Source: Synechococcus sp. UW140 (GTDB taxonomy: Bacteria > Cyanobacteriota > Cyanobacteriia > PCC-6307 > Cyanobiaceae). From it: 64,000 bases of DNA. Under the pieces are notes generated by a model. That model was given only the letters and a program-made list of their open reading frames with translations, had not been told where the DNA came from and did no database searches. Numbering within the stretch: the first letter of the stretch is position 1; each line of letters begins with the position of its first letter. The stretch spans positions 62,001 through 126,000 of the forward strand of contig NZ_UCOB01000023.1 of the NCBI RefSeq assembly GCF_900474295.1. Reading direction: 5' to 3'. Position numbers and translations under genes: made by a program. This document shows positions 35,861 through 45,021 of this stretch, piece after piece.

Positions 35861-35971
35861 ATGTTCGAGAACAGAAATCGACCGGCGTGGATGAACTGGA
35901 TCTTTTTGGCCATCTTCCTCTGGTCGAGTTGGCAATTGGCCGGCTTCTGGTTTGCGCAGCTCCACGGTTGA
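35861..35971 (+). CDS. Candidate small membrane protein, 36 aa
   Basis: A short frame begins MFENRNRPAWMNWIFLAIFL and continues with WSSWQLAGFWFAQLHG. It forms one Trp/Phe-rich membrane helix with a charged N-terminus. AGGAG sits three bases ahead of the ATG, slightly close but acceptable. GC-rich codons fit the genome. It lies in an otherwise gene-poor 569-base gap (35573-36141). No family is recognised, so the function is unknown; it could also be chance. Confidence 0.4.
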   Translation: MFENRNRPAWMNWIFLAIFLWSSWQLAGFWFAQLHG

Positions 35972-36141
35972 ATGAGATCGGCCTGTCCTTGCGAACGCAA
36001 TGATCAGCTCCTGAGTTCCGCCAGGTCTCGCGCCGATCATCGTTGCCATGCTTATCAGCTCAATCAGAGTTTTCTGCGCATTGACGGATGCTCCCTATCG
36101 TTGCAGTCACGGCCACGTGAAGGAAGAGCCTTCGCCTCTTG

Positions 36142-36459
36142 ATGAAGCAAGTGATTCGGTTACAGCAGTTTTTGCCTTTGCTGCTTTCTCTCTTTGTTCC
36201 TTTTGCGGCAAGCGCAGTGCCCAATAATAAGACGTCATGGAATTACTTCGGTGGATGTTTTACGTCTGATGTGATTTACGCTGAAAAGGGCATTTATTAC
36301 TTACCAGTGTTTGGTAGGGGTGTCGCGTCCGCGTGGAAGTATGGAGGCGACTATTCTATTGTGAATGATGACAGTATTGCTCTTAAAGTTGAGGGACAGC
36401 GAAATCCGTCGATTTATTGGCGAAGAGGCATGGCGCTCAAAGTATGTGGTCCAAACTAG
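36142..36459 (+). CDS. Hypothetical exported protein, ~105 aa
   Basis: Start MKQVIRLQQFLPLLLSLFVP; signal peptide cleaved about ASA-VPN. The mature domain is aromatic and beta-like (NYFGGCFTSDVIYAEKGIYY, then VASAWKYGGDYSIVNDDSIA) with two cysteines (GGC and the final KVCGPN) that could form one disulfide. No family is recognised. AT-rich codon use matches the neighbouring exported proteins at 33.4 and 34.9 kb, suggesting a shared origin of this segment. Confidence 0.7.
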   Translation: MKQVIRLQQFLPLLLSLFVPFAASAVPNNKTSWNYFGGCFTSDVIYAEKGIYYLPVFGRGVASAWKYGGDYSIVNDDSIALKVEGQRNPSIYWRRGMALKVCGPN

Positions 36460-36631
36460 TTGCAAACTTGGTGGGGATTAACTTCGACTGCCGTGCGTGA
36501 TCTATTCATCCTTATGGATTGGCGTTGCTTGGCTTGAGGTTGGTTGCTGGTTTGTTCCCTTGGGCTAATCGTCAGCTCTGATCGATAGTCTCGTCTCCCT
36601 GCGAGTGCTTCTCGGCTGGTCTTGACCTGGT

Positions 36632-37099
36632 TCAGGAAGCACTTGCTTTCAGGGGCTGCCCCCAGATCAGCTGGTCGCTGCAGTGCGGATCGGCTTGATC
36701 AAGATGTAGGGCTGGAGTGTTTGGCGACAGGGCATTTCGACCTGCTACAAACAGGAAACGCACCATGGCCTGGTCCGGTTCCTTGGGGAGCTGGACGCAG
36801 CCCATGCCGTGCCGTTGACGCAGCAGTCGCCAGGCGCTGCCCCAGTCCACGTTTGCTTTGAGGAAATCGGGGCTCAAGCAGAAACGTTTGCCGCGGAAGC
36901 TTGGTCTGAGATGACCCCAGATAAAGCTTTCGATCGCCTGGATTCGATTGGGAGCTAAAACTTCCGCAAGGAAGCACGTGTCATTGAGGTCGTAGTGCTC
37001 ATCGCCAAGCCTGGCCAGCACCAGGCTGATGTCGAGATCCTGCATGCCCATGGCCAGCAGCTGGTCGGCAAGGGGCGCATTCACAGATGGAGGCTCCAA
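36632..37099 (-). CDS. Conserved hypothetical protein, 155 aa
   Basis: This soluble protein has plausible composition: LADQLLAMGMQDLDISLVLA, DEHYDLNDTCFLAEVLAPNR, FIWGHLRPSFRGKRFCLSPD. No signal peptide or membrane helix is present. The overlapping plus-strand frames look unlike proteins. I do not recognise the family. It shares direction with the 81-aa gene upstream, 38 bases away, so the two may be co-transcribed. Confidence 0.6.
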   Translation of the reverse strand: MEPPSVNAPLADQLLAMGMQDLDISLVLARLGDEHYDLNDTCFLAEVLAPNRIQAIESFIWGHLRPSFRGKRFCLSPDFLKANVDWGSAWRLLRQRHGMGCVQLPKEPDQAMVRFLFVAGRNALSPNTPALHLDQADPHCSDQLIWGQPLKASAS

Positions 37100-37137
37100 G
37101 GCCGTTGGATCATGTCTGCATCATCCCTGTGAATCCT

Positions 37138-37383
37138 TTACTCGGCATCGCGGCGTGCATCGATGATCCGAGCCAGTTGAAGCACGTAGCCGGCGGTGCA
37201 CCACCGGCCATGGCTACGGGCTTTGTTTTCGAGGTCGGAGCGGATCTCCGCTGTTTCCGCCATCAGCAGATCCAGCTCTCCAGGGGCTAGGTCGTACAGC
37301 TCCTGCAATTCCAGTTCGCGGCCAAGCAGATGGCTGCGGAACCACTTGCGTGTCTGCTCCTGGGCTGGGATGTCACGCGCCAT
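37138..37383 (-). CDS. Conserved hypothetical protein, 81 aa
   Basis: This helical, charged protein starts MARDIPAQEQTRKWFRSHLL, with GRELELQELYDLAPGELDLL following. Strong amphipathic pattern; no Cys, no membrane segment. The family is unknown. It is divergent from the small coiled-coil-like gene at 37447, with 63 bases between start codons. Confidence 0.65.
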   Translation of the reverse strand: MARDIPAQEQTRKWFRSHLLGRELELQELYDLAPGELDLLMAETAEIRSDLENKARSHGRWCTAGYVLQLARIIDARRDAE

Positions 37384-37446
37384 CGGCAGAATCGCCTCAT
37401 GTTTCCATGCAGTAAATGGTAAGATGCCGAAATTGCTTGGATTTCA

Positions 37447-37629
37447 ATGCCGACTGCAGCTGAAAAGAAAGCCGACGTCAAGCAGAGAATTCAGCAATTA
37501 CGCAATATGTGCAAGGAGATGCACCTTGCAGTGATGGAGGACGGAACCATGCCTGAGGCGGCTGCGGTGCGGGAATCGATCGAAAAGTTGCAAGGATTGA
37601 TTGATTTGCTTGACGGCAAGAAGAAATAG
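37447..37629 (+). CDS. Small helical protein, 60 aa
   Basis: The Lys-rich start MPTAAEKKADVKQRIQQLRN leads into two amphipathic helices (CKEMHLAVMEDG, AVRESIEKLQGLIDLLDGKKK). It looks like a helical hairpin. No signal peptide. I do not recognise the family. It has an in-frame ATG with no competing start nearby. Confidence 0.65.
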   Translation: MPTAAEKKADVKQRIQQLRNMCKEMHLAVMEDGTMPEAAAVRESIEKLQGLIDLLDGKKK

Positions 37630-37710
37630 ATACAGCTAGCATTCTTGTAGTTTTTTCTGAAAGTCTTTTAGAAGCGGGTTTAAGAGGGTGAAGGCTAGGG
37701 CTTGATTTGA

Positions 37711-38652
37711 TTACTTCAATTCGGTTCCGAGTTGAATCGACATGCTGTTGTTGATTTGTGGTGTTTGGAGTGAGTTGTAAATGGTCTGGGCGCTGAATGA
37801 GGTAAAAAAGGACTGATTTCCCGTTGGGAATACCTTCAGGGTTCCGGAAAATGTATTGCTCGGCGAGAGCCCATTCACATAGGCCCCGGTGAACTGGTTG
37901 GTGAGACTCAGCTTGATGTTTTTGTTGGGTTTCCATTCCATGTGAGCACGTGCTGTGCTGGCGGCGTAGAGGTTGCCGCAGACCGGATCATTGATGCAGC
38001 CTGAACCACCCCAGAGCTGTTGCAGTGATGGGCCGATCGACAGGTTCACCACGGTGGTTGGCGTTTTAACCACATCAAGGCCCAGTCCGATCGAGCCGAC
38101 CACGGTGTCGGTTCCGATTGAATTGAGCGTGTCGTAGTTGTAGCGGCTGGAGATGTAGGCGCTGAGGTCACCCTTGAGTTGGCGGGAGTAGCGCAGTTCG
38201 GCATTTCCCTCGTTGGTGTCGACACTGTTCTCGGTTTCTCCGACATCGCGAGAAACGTCGTAATGGGCCTGGCCATTGAAGGCCAGCTCGTCCTTGTTCT
38301 GCTTGTACTTCGCAGACAGTGTTAGTGCTCCGCCAGCGGAAAGGTCATTGTCAGTGTTGGAGCTGTTGACACCGGCGGAGAGACTGGCGCTCCAGGGCCT
38401 GGTGGTACGGGGCTTGAGCGCTGCGGTCTTGATCTCCATGCGTCCAAGGTCCGGATGGATCAGTACGGTGACGTCTCCATTGCTCTCTTCCTTGACGATG
38501 GTGCCTTTGAGGCTGTCACCATTGCGTAGGATCAGCTCCACCGTCTCGGCTTGAGCGCTGCTTATCGGACACGTGATTCCGCTCGCAAGCACGCTGATGA
38601 TGGCGAGCGCACCGATTGGGTGGTGGGCCCCAGAGTTGAAGGTGTAGACCAA
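37711..38652 (-). CDS. DUF481 family outer-membrane protein
   Basis: This 313-residue protein has an N-terminal signal (cleavage about SSAQA-ETV). A small SH3-like segment LRNGDSLKGTIVKEESNGDV (about residue 43) follows. A beta-barrel domain has alternating strands (WSASLSAGVNSSNTDN, LTLSAKYKQNKDELAFNGQAH) and ends in SIQLGTELK. DUF481/YdiY proteins are thought to be outer-membrane, often salt-induced in Proteobacteria. The start is a TTG; it gives a good signal peptide but a downstream GTG could also serve. It follows the porin gene by 101 bases on the same strand. Confidence 0.8.
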   Translation of the reverse strand: MVYTFNSGAHHPIGALAIISVLASGITCPISSAQAETVELILRNGDSLKGTIVKEESNGDVTVLIHPDLGRMEIKTAALKPRTTRPWSASLSAGVNSSNTDNDLSAGGALTLSAKYKQNKDELAFNGQAHYDVSRDVGETENSVDTNEGNAELRYSRQLKGDLSAYISSRYNYDTLNSIGTDTVVGSIGLGLDVVKTPTTVVNLSIGPSLQQLWGGSGCINDPVCGNLYAASTARAHMEWKPNKNIKLSLTNQFTGAYVNGLSPSNTFSGTLKVFPTGNQSFFTSFSAQTIYNSLQTPQINNSMSIQLGTELK

Positions 38653-38753
38653 GGGGCATCGAAGAACCGCGGCTACTTTCTCATGCCACTGCTTGCGTTG
38701 GTGTGCTTCGTTGAGGCTGGACCAACCGGTCCGTACTTTCGGGCATCAACGGC

Positions 38754-40019
38754 TTAAAGATTCAGGTTCAGCTGCAACCCCGTCGCCCAGATCCCAGGCA
38801 CGGAACCACGACCAGATGGATTGAGAATCCATTGCATCAGGGGTTGCAACTGAACGTGTTGGGAGATCCAGATCGCATAGTTCAGTTCAATCACGCCTTC
38901 AAAGCTTTGTTGGGGCATCAGTGTTGGGCTGAAGCTGCTGCGGCTGATGCCTAAGGCGAGCACATCAAGTGGGCGATGCGGTACGGGACCCTGAGAAAGC
39001 CAGCCGGCTTCAGCAAAGCTTGGTATTGGGTTGTTGGCAGAGTCGAGACCTAGGGCGCCTGCGATCCACACTCTGTTGTCCTGGCCGATGGGTAGATCCA
39101 TTGGCCAGGTGATGGATGCGTAGGCCACGCGATTGACCCCGTCGCCGATGTCAGAGGCGTTCTCTGTCAGCAGTTGCGTGTTGGCTAGCAATCCTCCTAA
39201 TTGGACGGCTGGTGGGGGGAGCTGTCGCGCCACATGGCTGTTGCTGCTGCCGATCTCAATGGGCTCCAGCAGGTCTGTGCGTGCTGGTAAAGGGTTCATG
39301 CTCCATTGCGCAACCTGAACACTCCCGCGCAGATCAGGTTGTTCGGGGTTGACACCCAGGCTTGCGGCGATGTTGGTTTCCTTGCCCAGATTGAAGTAGC
39401 CATAGCTCGCATCTCCAAGTGCAGTTGTATGCACGCTGAATCGCACTCCAGGTGCGACAAACGGATCAATTGGCAGCCCCTCGATTAGAAGATTGAGCGT
39501 GTTGTTGAAGCTGGAGTTGATGTAGTTGTTCGTAGCTGGTGTGACCAGGAAATCAGGATTGAGTGAGATTAATCCGACCTCCGCACTCCACCAGCTCGTG
39601 CCACGATTGCGGCGAATGCTGGATTCACTGATCCAAGTTCCGTCTGGATATGACAGCTCTTGTAGTGCAAATTCTGCACCAAGCTCGTTAGCAAAAGTCT
39701 GATTGCCCGCATAGTGACTGAGCTCCAGATTGAGCTGCCAGTGGTCGAATTCCGACCAGTCTTGTGCTGCTTTTTCAATTCCGGTGCTGAGTGTCAGGTT
39801 GAGCACGGTGGCTTGAATCCAGCTCGTAGCCGCTGGATTCAAGCCACCCAGAAGCCCCGCCATCGGTTGTGCGGTGTAGTCAACATCGAAGTCCACCCAC
39901 TCGGGAAGCCCCAGCCAGGACTGCATCGGGCTTGCGGCCGCAGCCTGTGGTTGGAATCCGGCAAAAAAAAGACCTGTCAGGCCGGCCAGCACTCGCTGAA
40001 CCGTGCACCTGCAGGTCAT
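38754..40019 (-). CDS. Carbohydrate-selective porin (OprB-like)
   Basis: This 421-residue outer-membrane protein has a signal peptide (MTCRCTVQRVLAGLTGLFFA, cleavage about AAA-SPM) and OprB-type strands. These include WIQATVLNLTLSTGIEKAAQ, YGYFNLGKETNIAASLG, VIELNYAIWISQHVQLQPLM and a C-terminal TGLQLNLNL ending in a hydrophobic residue, as Bam substrates do. Unlike many cyanobacterial porins it lacks an N-terminal SLH domain. It lies 18 bases after hemL on the same strand. The permeating solute is unknown. Confidence 0.85.
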   Translation of the reverse strand: MTCRCTVQRVLAGLTGLFFAGFQPQAAAASPMQSWLGLPEWVDFDVDYTAQPMAGLLGGLNPAATSWIQATVLNLTLSTGIEKAAQDWSEFDHWQLNLELSHYAGNQTFANELGAEFALQELSYPDGTWISESSIRRNRGTSWWSAEVGLISLNPDFLVTPATNNYINSSFNNTLNLLIEGLPIDPFVAPGVRFSVHTTALGDASYGYFNLGKETNIAASLGVNPEQPDLRGSVQVAQWSMNPLPARTDLLEPIEIGSSNSHVARQLPPPAVQLGGLLANTQLLTENASDIGDGVNRVAYASITWPMDLPIGQDNRVWIAGALGLDSANNPIPSFAEAGWLSQGPVPHRPLDVLALGISRSSFSPTLMPQQSFEGVIELNYAIWISQHVQLQPLMQWILNPSGRGSVPGIWATGLQLNLNL

Positions 40020-40037
40020 GGCTGTGGTTGGAAAGGC

Positions 40038-41354
40038 TTAGGCAATGGCGGCGAAGCTGTCGCGGAAGGCCTGAATGGTGGCCTCGATATCACCATCGCT
40101 GTGGGCCAGGGAGGTGAAGCCAGCTTCAAAGGCGCTAGGGGCGAGGTAAACACCACGTTCGAGCATGGCGCGATGCAGCTTGCCGAAACGCTCGGCGTCG
40201 GTTGCTTTGGCTTCTTCAAAATTGCGAACAGGGCCTTCACACAGGAAGAAGCCGAACATGGCTCCGATGCTGCCCCCTGTGATCGGCAGCCCCGCTTCCG
40301 AAGCAGCAGCTTTGATCCCTGCAATCAGCTTTTCGGTCGTGGCGGTGAGCTTGTCGTAGCTGCCAGGTTGCTTGAGCAGCTCAAGTGTCTTGATGCCAGC
40401 CGTCATGGCCAGGGGATTGCCGCTGAGGGTTCCGGCCTGGTACATGGGGCCAGCAGGAGCGACCATTTCCATGATCTCCTTGCGTCCGCCATAGGCACCC
40501 ACGGGGAGGCCTCCACCAATGACCTTGCCCATCGTGGTCAGGTCAGGCGTCACACCGAAGTGGGCTTGGGCTCCGCCATAGCTGATGCGGAAGCCTGTCA
40601 TCACCTCGTCGAACACCAGCAGAGCACCGTTTTCTTTGGTGATCTCTCGCAGTCCTTCCAGGAAGCCTGGCTCGGGGGTGATGAATCCAGCATTGCCGAC
40701 GATGGGCTCGAGAATCACGCCGGAGATGGCGTCTGGGTTCTCGGCAAACAGTTGTTTGACGGCCTCAAGGTCGTTGTAAGGGGCGGTCAGGGTGTTGGCG
40801 GTCGTACTGCGCGGTACTCCAGGGGAGTCTGGGAGTCCGAGGGTGGCAACACCGGAACCAGCCTTCACCAAGAAAATGTCGGCGTGCCCGTGGTAGCACC
40901 CCTCGAATTTGATCACCTTGTCACGACCGGTGAAGGCACGGATCAGGCGCAGAACGGCCATGCAGGCCTCGGTTCCACTGTTGACGAAACGCACCATCTC
41001 AACGCTGGGGACAGCGTCGATCACCATTTCTGCCAGGGTGTTTTCCAAGGCGCAGGGTGCCCCGAAGCTGGTGCCCTTCTCAATCGCTTCTTGGAGGGCG
41101 CTGATCACCTCTGGATGGGCATGGCCACAAATGGCCGGCCCCCAGCTGCCGATGTAATCGATGTATTTGTTGCCATCGACGTCCCATGCGTAGGGACCTT
41201 TGACCCTGTCAAAGACGATCGGCTGGCCGCCCACCGACTTGAACGCCCGCACCGGCGAGCTCACGCCACCGGGCATCAGGCTCTGGGCAGCACTGAAGAT
41301 GGCCTGGGAGTGGCTGGTGTTCAGGGTGGGAGCTGTCACGGGGACGGATGCCAA
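40038..41354 (-). CDS. hemL: Glutamate-1-semialdehyde 2,1-aminomutase
   Basis: This 438-residue PLP enzyme converts glutamate-1-semialdehyde to 5-aminolevulinate, the committed precursor of chlorophyll, haem, bilins and cobalamin. Motifs: [17 protein letters not shown] near the N-terminus, [19 protein letters not shown] (about residue 123) and the PLP lysine in [17 protein letters not shown] (about residue 275). It is divergent from the glcD-type gene with 44 bases between. Confidence 0.97.
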   Translation of the reverse strand: MASVPVTAPTLNTSHSQAIFSAAQSLMPGGVSSPVRAFKSVGGQPIVFDRVKGPYAWDVDGNKYIDYIGSWGPAICGHAHPEVISALQEAIEKGTSFGAPCALENTLAEMVIDAVPSVEMVRFVNSGTEACMAVLRLIRAFTGRDKVIKFEGCYHGHADIFLVKAGSGVATLGLPDSPGVPRSTTANTLTAPYNDLEAVKQLFAENPDAISGVILEPIVGNAGFITPEPGFLEGLREITKENGALLVFDEVMTGFRISYGGAQAHFGVTPDLTTMGKVIGGGLPVGAYGGRKEIMEMVAPAGPMYQAGTLSGNPLAMTAGIKTLELLKQPGSYDKLTATTEKLIAGIKAAASEAGLPITGGSIGAMFGFFLCEGPVRNFEEAKATDAERFGKLHRAMLERGVYLAPSAFEAGFTSLAHSDGDIEATIQAFRDSFAAIA

Positions 41355-41398
41355 GGGGCAGATGCAAACCGTGAAGCATCCTGACTCAAAATGGTCAC

Positions 41399-42934
41399 TT
41401 GCGACTGAACTGTGAACCTGGCCCTGCTGCTTCAGCTCCGGTTCTGTCAGAGTTGCATGAAGCGAATTTGGGCCCCTTGACCCACGACTGGGCAGCTCTG
41501 GACAGAGATCTCAGCCGGATCCTCCCGTCTGATGCTCTGGTGCGCAAACGTCAGGAATTGCTGGCGTACGACTGTGATGGTTTAACGATTGACCGTCATC
41601 AGCCCCCTCTGGCGGTGTTGCCACGCACGACGGATCAGGTGGCGGCCACGCTGCGTTGCTGTCGCGATCACGGCGTGCCCTTCGTCGCTCGCGGCAGTGG
41701 CACAGGCTTGTCCGGGGGGGCCGTGACCGAGCAGGAGGCGTTGTTGGTTGTCACCAGCCGGATGCGGCAGATTCTTGCTCTTGACCTGCCGAATCAGACG
41801 ATCACGGTTCAGCCGGGGGTGATCAATAGCTGGGTCACCCGAGCGGTGGCGGGGGAAGGGTTCTATTACGCCCCGGATCCCTCAAGCCAGGTGGTATGCA
41901 GCATCGGCGGCAACGTGGCCGAGAACTCCGGTGGCGTGCATTGCTTGAAATACGGCGTGACCAGCAACCACGTCCTGGGTATGGAAGTGGTCCTTCCTGA
42001 TGGCAGCGTCACCCATCTCGGGGCCGATTTGGTGGAGTGTCCTGAGCTGGATCTGCGTGGTGCCTTCATCGGTAGTGAAGGCACGCTCGGCATCGCCACG
42101 GCCATTACCTTGCGCCTCTTGCGGGCTCCGGAGCGAGTGAGTGTGCTGCTGGCTGATTTCCCCACGATGGAAGCGGCAGGAGAGGCGGTTCGGCTGGTCA
42201 CCGCTGCAGGAGTGCTGCCTGCGGGGATGGAGATCATGGACAACTTCATGATCAATGCGGTGAACGACCTGTTCGGGCACGACGAATACCCCCGTGATGC
42301 GGCGGCGGTGTTGTTGGTCGAACTCGATGGCCAGGCCGCAGAAGTGGCTGTCGCGGCAGACCGTGCTGCTCAGCTCTGCCGTGATGCCGGAGCCCGCGGC
42401 GTGCGCCGGGCCGATGAGGCGGCCGATCGGGCTCTGTTGTGGAAGGGGCGCAAGTCCGCCTTTGCCGCTGTTGGCCAGATCTCCTCTACCTATTACGTGC
42501 AGGACGGAGTGGTTCCTCGCAGCAGCCTGCCTCAGGTGCTCTCCGCAATCGAGGACCTCAGCCGTGACCATGGTCTTCCTGTCGCCAATGTTTTCCATGC
42601 CGGCGACGGAAATCTGCATCCATTGATTCTCTACAGCCGTGATGAGCCCGGCGTTGATGCCCGTGTCAAAGAGCTCGGTGCGGCGATCTTGCGTGAGTGC
42701 CTGGCGGTGGGGGGCAGCATCACCGGTGAGCACGGTGTGGGCGCCGATAAGCGCTGTTATCTCGACTGGATGTTCTCACCTGATGATCTGGCCACCATGC
42801 GCCGACTGCGGCTGGCGTTTGACCCCGAGGGACTGGCGAACCCCGGCAAGATCTTTCCCACCCCCACCAGCTGTGCAGAGGCCTCCCGCAAGGTTGTGAC
42901 GCTTCCGGCCGATCCCTCTGTGGTCGCCTTCTGA
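41399..42934 (+). CDS. glcD: Glycolate oxidase subunit GlcD-like FAD-linked oxidase
   Basis: This 511-residue FAD-binding-4 oxidase has the FAD loop [18 protein letters not shown] (about residue 100) and [20 protein letters not shown] (about residue 165). The C-terminal FAD-oxidase domain includes [13 protein letters not shown] and [13 protein letters not shown]. It probably oxidises glycolate (photorespiration) or D-lactate. The partner subunits glcE and glcF are not adjacent. The start is a TTG. An ATG is absent upstream. Confidence 0.9.
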   Translation: MRLNCEPGPAASAPVLSELHEANLGPLTHDWAALDRDLSRILPSDALVRKRQELLAYDCDGLTIDRHQPPLAVLPRTTDQVAATLRCCRDHGVPFVARGSGTGLSGGAVTEQEALLVVTSRMRQILALDLPNQTITVQPGVINSWVTRAVAGEGFYYAPDPSSQVVCSIGGNVAENSGGVHCLKYGVTSNHVLGMEVVLPDGSVTHLGADLVECPELDLRGAFIGSEGTLGIATAITLRLLRAPERVSVLLADFPTMEAAGEAVRLVTAAGVLPAGMEIMDNFMINAVNDLFGHDEYPRDAAAVLLVELDGQAAEVAVAADRAAQLCRDAGARGVRRADEAADRALLWKGRKSAFAAVGQISSTYYVQDGVVPRSSLPQVLSAIEDLSRDHGLPVANVFHAGDGNLHPLILYSRDEPGVDARVKELGAAILRECLAVGGSITGEHGVGADKRCYLDWMFSPDDLATMRRLRLAFDPEGLANPGKIFPTPTSCAEASRKVVTLPADPSVVAF

Positions 42935-42960
42935 ACCAACCCCAGCCAGGGGCGTGGTTC
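42933..42960. terminator. Hairpin between converging glcD and xth
   Basis: GAACCA and TGGTTC pair at the outside and CCCC with GGGG inside, around a small loop, directly over the glcD stop. No long T-tract follows on either strand, so it is a weak bidirectional terminator or an mRNA-end structure. Confidence 0.55.
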
Positions 42961-42968
42961 AGAACAGT

Positions 42969-43799
42969 TCATTCCCAGTCGTCCTCTTCCTCCTCCTCTG
43001 CCGGAGGCCAACAGAGATCCACCACCACTGGTGCATGGTCGCTGGGCTGCTCTCGGCCTCGTTCCTGCTTGTCGATCACGCAGCCTCGTGCCGTGCTGAG
43101 CAAGTCGTCGGAGAGATAAATGTGGTCGATACGCCAGCCGCTGTCACGGTTCCAGGCGCCGCTTCGGTAATCCCACCAACTCCAGTGACCCGCATCAGGT
43201 TCGAACACGCGGAACACGTCGTTCATGCTGTCGCCGAGGGCTTGGTGCAAGGCCTCCCGTTCGGCGTCGCTGGCCATGATCCCTCCGCTCAGACGCTCAG
43301 GGTCATGGATGTCACGGGCTTCCATCGCAATGTTGAAGTCCCCAACCACACAGAGGGGTTCGTCTCGCGTCCGTGCTGCTTCGAGATAACGCTTGAGGCA
43401 GGCCAGCCAACGCAGTTTGTAGGGATATTTTTCTGACGTGAGTGACGATCCGTTCGGCACATAAAGGTTCACCACGCGCACACCGTCGATCAGAGCGCTA
43501 ATGACCCGTTTCTGCTCTCCGAGTTGCAGGGCTTCGCCATCCTCCGCCAGTTCACCGATGAAGCCTTTGCGCACATCGTCGAGTGGCTCGCGGCTCAGCA
43601 TGGCCACGCCGTTGTAGGCCTTCTGACCATGGAAACTCAGCTGATAGCCGCTCGATTCGAATGCCTCTGCAGGAAAGAGGGGGTCATCCACTTTGGTTTC
43701 TTGTAAGCAGAGAAGATCCGGCTGGGTGTGCTCCAGCCAGGCCAGCACATGCTCCAGACGGGTGCGTACGGAGTTGACGTTCCAGCTGGCAATCAGCAT
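42969..43799 (-). CDS. xth: Exodeoxyribonuclease III
   Basis: This 276-residue AP endonuclease/3'-5' exonuclease of base-excision repair begins MLIASWNVNSVRTRLEHVLA. Catalytic residues are visible in LLCLQETKVDD (Glu), VVGDFNIAMEARD (Asp and Asn) and the final SDHAPVVVDL (Asp-His). The tail is an unusual run of acidic residues (PAEEEEEDDWE). The longer upstream frame has unlike composition, so this ATG is preferred. It is convergent with glcD. Confidence 0.95.
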   Translation of the reverse strand: MLIASWNVNSVRTRLEHVLAWLEHTQPDLLCLQETKVDDPLFPAEAFESSGYQLSFHGQKAYNGVAMLSREPLDDVRKGFIGELAEDGEALQLGEQKRVISALIDGVRVVNLYVPNGSSLTSEKYPYKLRWLACLKRYLEAARTRDEPLCVVGDFNIAMEARDIHDPERLSGGIMASDAEREALHQALGDSMNDVFRVFEPDAGHWSWWDYRSGAWNRDSGWRIDHIYLSDDLLSTARGCVIDKQERGREQPSDHAPVVVDLCWPPAEEEEEDDWE

Positions 43800-43855
43800 G
43801 GGGTTCCTTCCATCGTTGGTGACCCTTAGCATTGATCTCCCTCCGGAGTCAGACG

Positions 43856-44149
43856 ATGCTGCCGATCCCACGACGCGTTGCTGTGATCGCCATGGCTGTG
43901 GCGTTGAGTGGAGCAGGTGCTGCCCAGGCTCAGGCTCCGCTGTCTGGCTACCAGACTCCAGCTGAGCAGGAGATTTACAACACGGAACCCGGTAAACCCA
44001 AGGGTTCGGTGCTCGATGCAACCAATCCGATGGATCTGCTCAACCGGTTGCGTCAGGCCACGTCAATGGACGATGCCACGGATCCCTCCGACGCCATCGA
44101 TGCCGCCCTCAAGGGGTGGGAGTCGCAGACCCCGGGTTCGGTTCAGTAG
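43856..44149 (+). CDS. Small hypothetical exported protein, ~97 aa
   Basis: A signal peptide (MLPIPRRVAVIAMAVALSGA, cleavage about AQA-QAP) precedes a Pro/Thr/Asp-rich mature part, APLSGYQTPAEQEIYNTEPG, ending with helical LLNRLRQATSMDDATD. The family is unknown. The end overlaps the convergent TPR gene by 41 bases. It is divergent from xth. Confidence 0.7.
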   Translation: MLPIPRRVAVIAMAVALSGAGAAQAQAPLSGYQTPAEQEIYNTEPGKPKGSVLDATNPMDLLNRLRQATSMDDATDPSDAIDAALKGWESQTPGSVQ

Positions 44150-44969
44150 CCGTCGTTCCGTCACCGACGGATTTGGCGCGGTTCGTTACCAGCCCCCAAC
44201 GGGCTGCCAAGGCATCCAGGACCTGAGTATCGGTTTTGGTTGCCATCTGCCGTTGCCGTGCTGTTTCGAGCAGGGCCAGGGCTCTCTCCCGTTCCCCTTG
44301 CTCCTGTCTGAGTACGGCCTCGGCCAGCAGAGGCCTGGCATCTTGAGGCGCTTCCTTGCTGAGCTGTCGATAGGTGTTTAGGGCAGCGTTAGCAGAACCA
44401 CTTTGTCGTTGAAGGTCGGCCAGCAGAAGGCCGATCGGCATCCGTTCCTGTTTGGGGCTGGCGCTCAGGGCTGACTGCACTGTCTTCACTGCCTCCAGGG
44501 GACGGCCCTGCTGCATGCGTAGCAAGGCCAGCGTCTGCAGCACCTCAAGCTCATTCGGTTGAAGACGCATGAGGATCAGCAGCTGCGTCTCGGCTGCCTT
44601 GGTATTGCCGTTGCGCAGGTGCAGCTGGCTCAGGAGTAGGCGCCAGCGCCAGGCCTTGGGCTGGGCTGCCAGCTGTTCCTCAACCAGCACGATGGTTTCA
44701 GGGAGTCGTCCGAGGGCCAGAAGACGTTCGATCAGACGCCGCTCGTCGGCTGTACTTAGGGGCTCCTGCTCACGTCTGCTGAGCAGTGCACTCACCTGAC
44801 GATCCACTTCGATCCGGCTGGGTGATGGCGTGGACTGACCATTCATCAGCTCACTCAGCAGCCACCCCACTCCCAGAGCGACCACCAGTCCACCCCCCAG
44901 CCACCAGCGCTTGTGTCCTGCCACCGATTTCGTCCTTTCCCCGCCAGGTCCGATCAGTCTGGGGGGCAT
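44109..44969 (-). CDS. Membrane-anchored TPR protein
   Basis: This protein of about 286 residues has one membrane helix (about 23-40, WWLGGGLVVALGVGWLLSEL). A helical domain with TPR-like repeats runs from about 75 to 260 (ERRLIERLLALGRLPETIVL, LLLSQLHLRNGNTKAAETQL, LEVLQTLALLRMQQGRPLEA, DARPLLAEAVLRQEQGERER). It is probably a scaffold at the membrane. The ATG MPPRLIGPGGE is preferred over an upstream GTG. It is divergent from the 212-aa gene that starts the next operon. Confidence 0.75.
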   Translation of the reverse strand: MPPRLIGPGGERTKSVAGHKRWWLGGGLVVALGVGWLLSELMNGQSTPSPSRIEVDRQVSALLSRREQEPLSTADERRLIERLLALGRLPETIVLVEEQLAAQPKAWRWRLLLSQLHLRNGNTKAAETQLLILMRLQPNELEVLQTLALLRMQQGRPLEAVKTVQSALSASPKQERMPIGLLLADLQRQSGSANAALNTYRQLSKEAPQDARPLLAEAVLRQEQGERERALALLETARQRQMATKTDTQVLDALAARWGLVTNRAKSVGDGTTATEPNPGSATPTP

Positions 44970-45021
44970 CACCAATGCTGGCTAGAGTTTGTTGCGGGCC
45001 ACTGCATGCCCTTTCTGACTG

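Noticed and set aside
35789-36049. An 86-codon minus-strand frame
   Set aside because: Overlaps the 36-aa membrane candidate and has no signal or family; low credibility.
39714-41384. A 556-codon plus-strand frame
   Set aside because: It is antisense to hemL and part of the porin gene, both clearly conserved, and has the composition of a shadow frame.
41882-42733. A 283-codon minus-strand frame
   Set aside because: Antisense to glcD, whose FAD motifs are clear.
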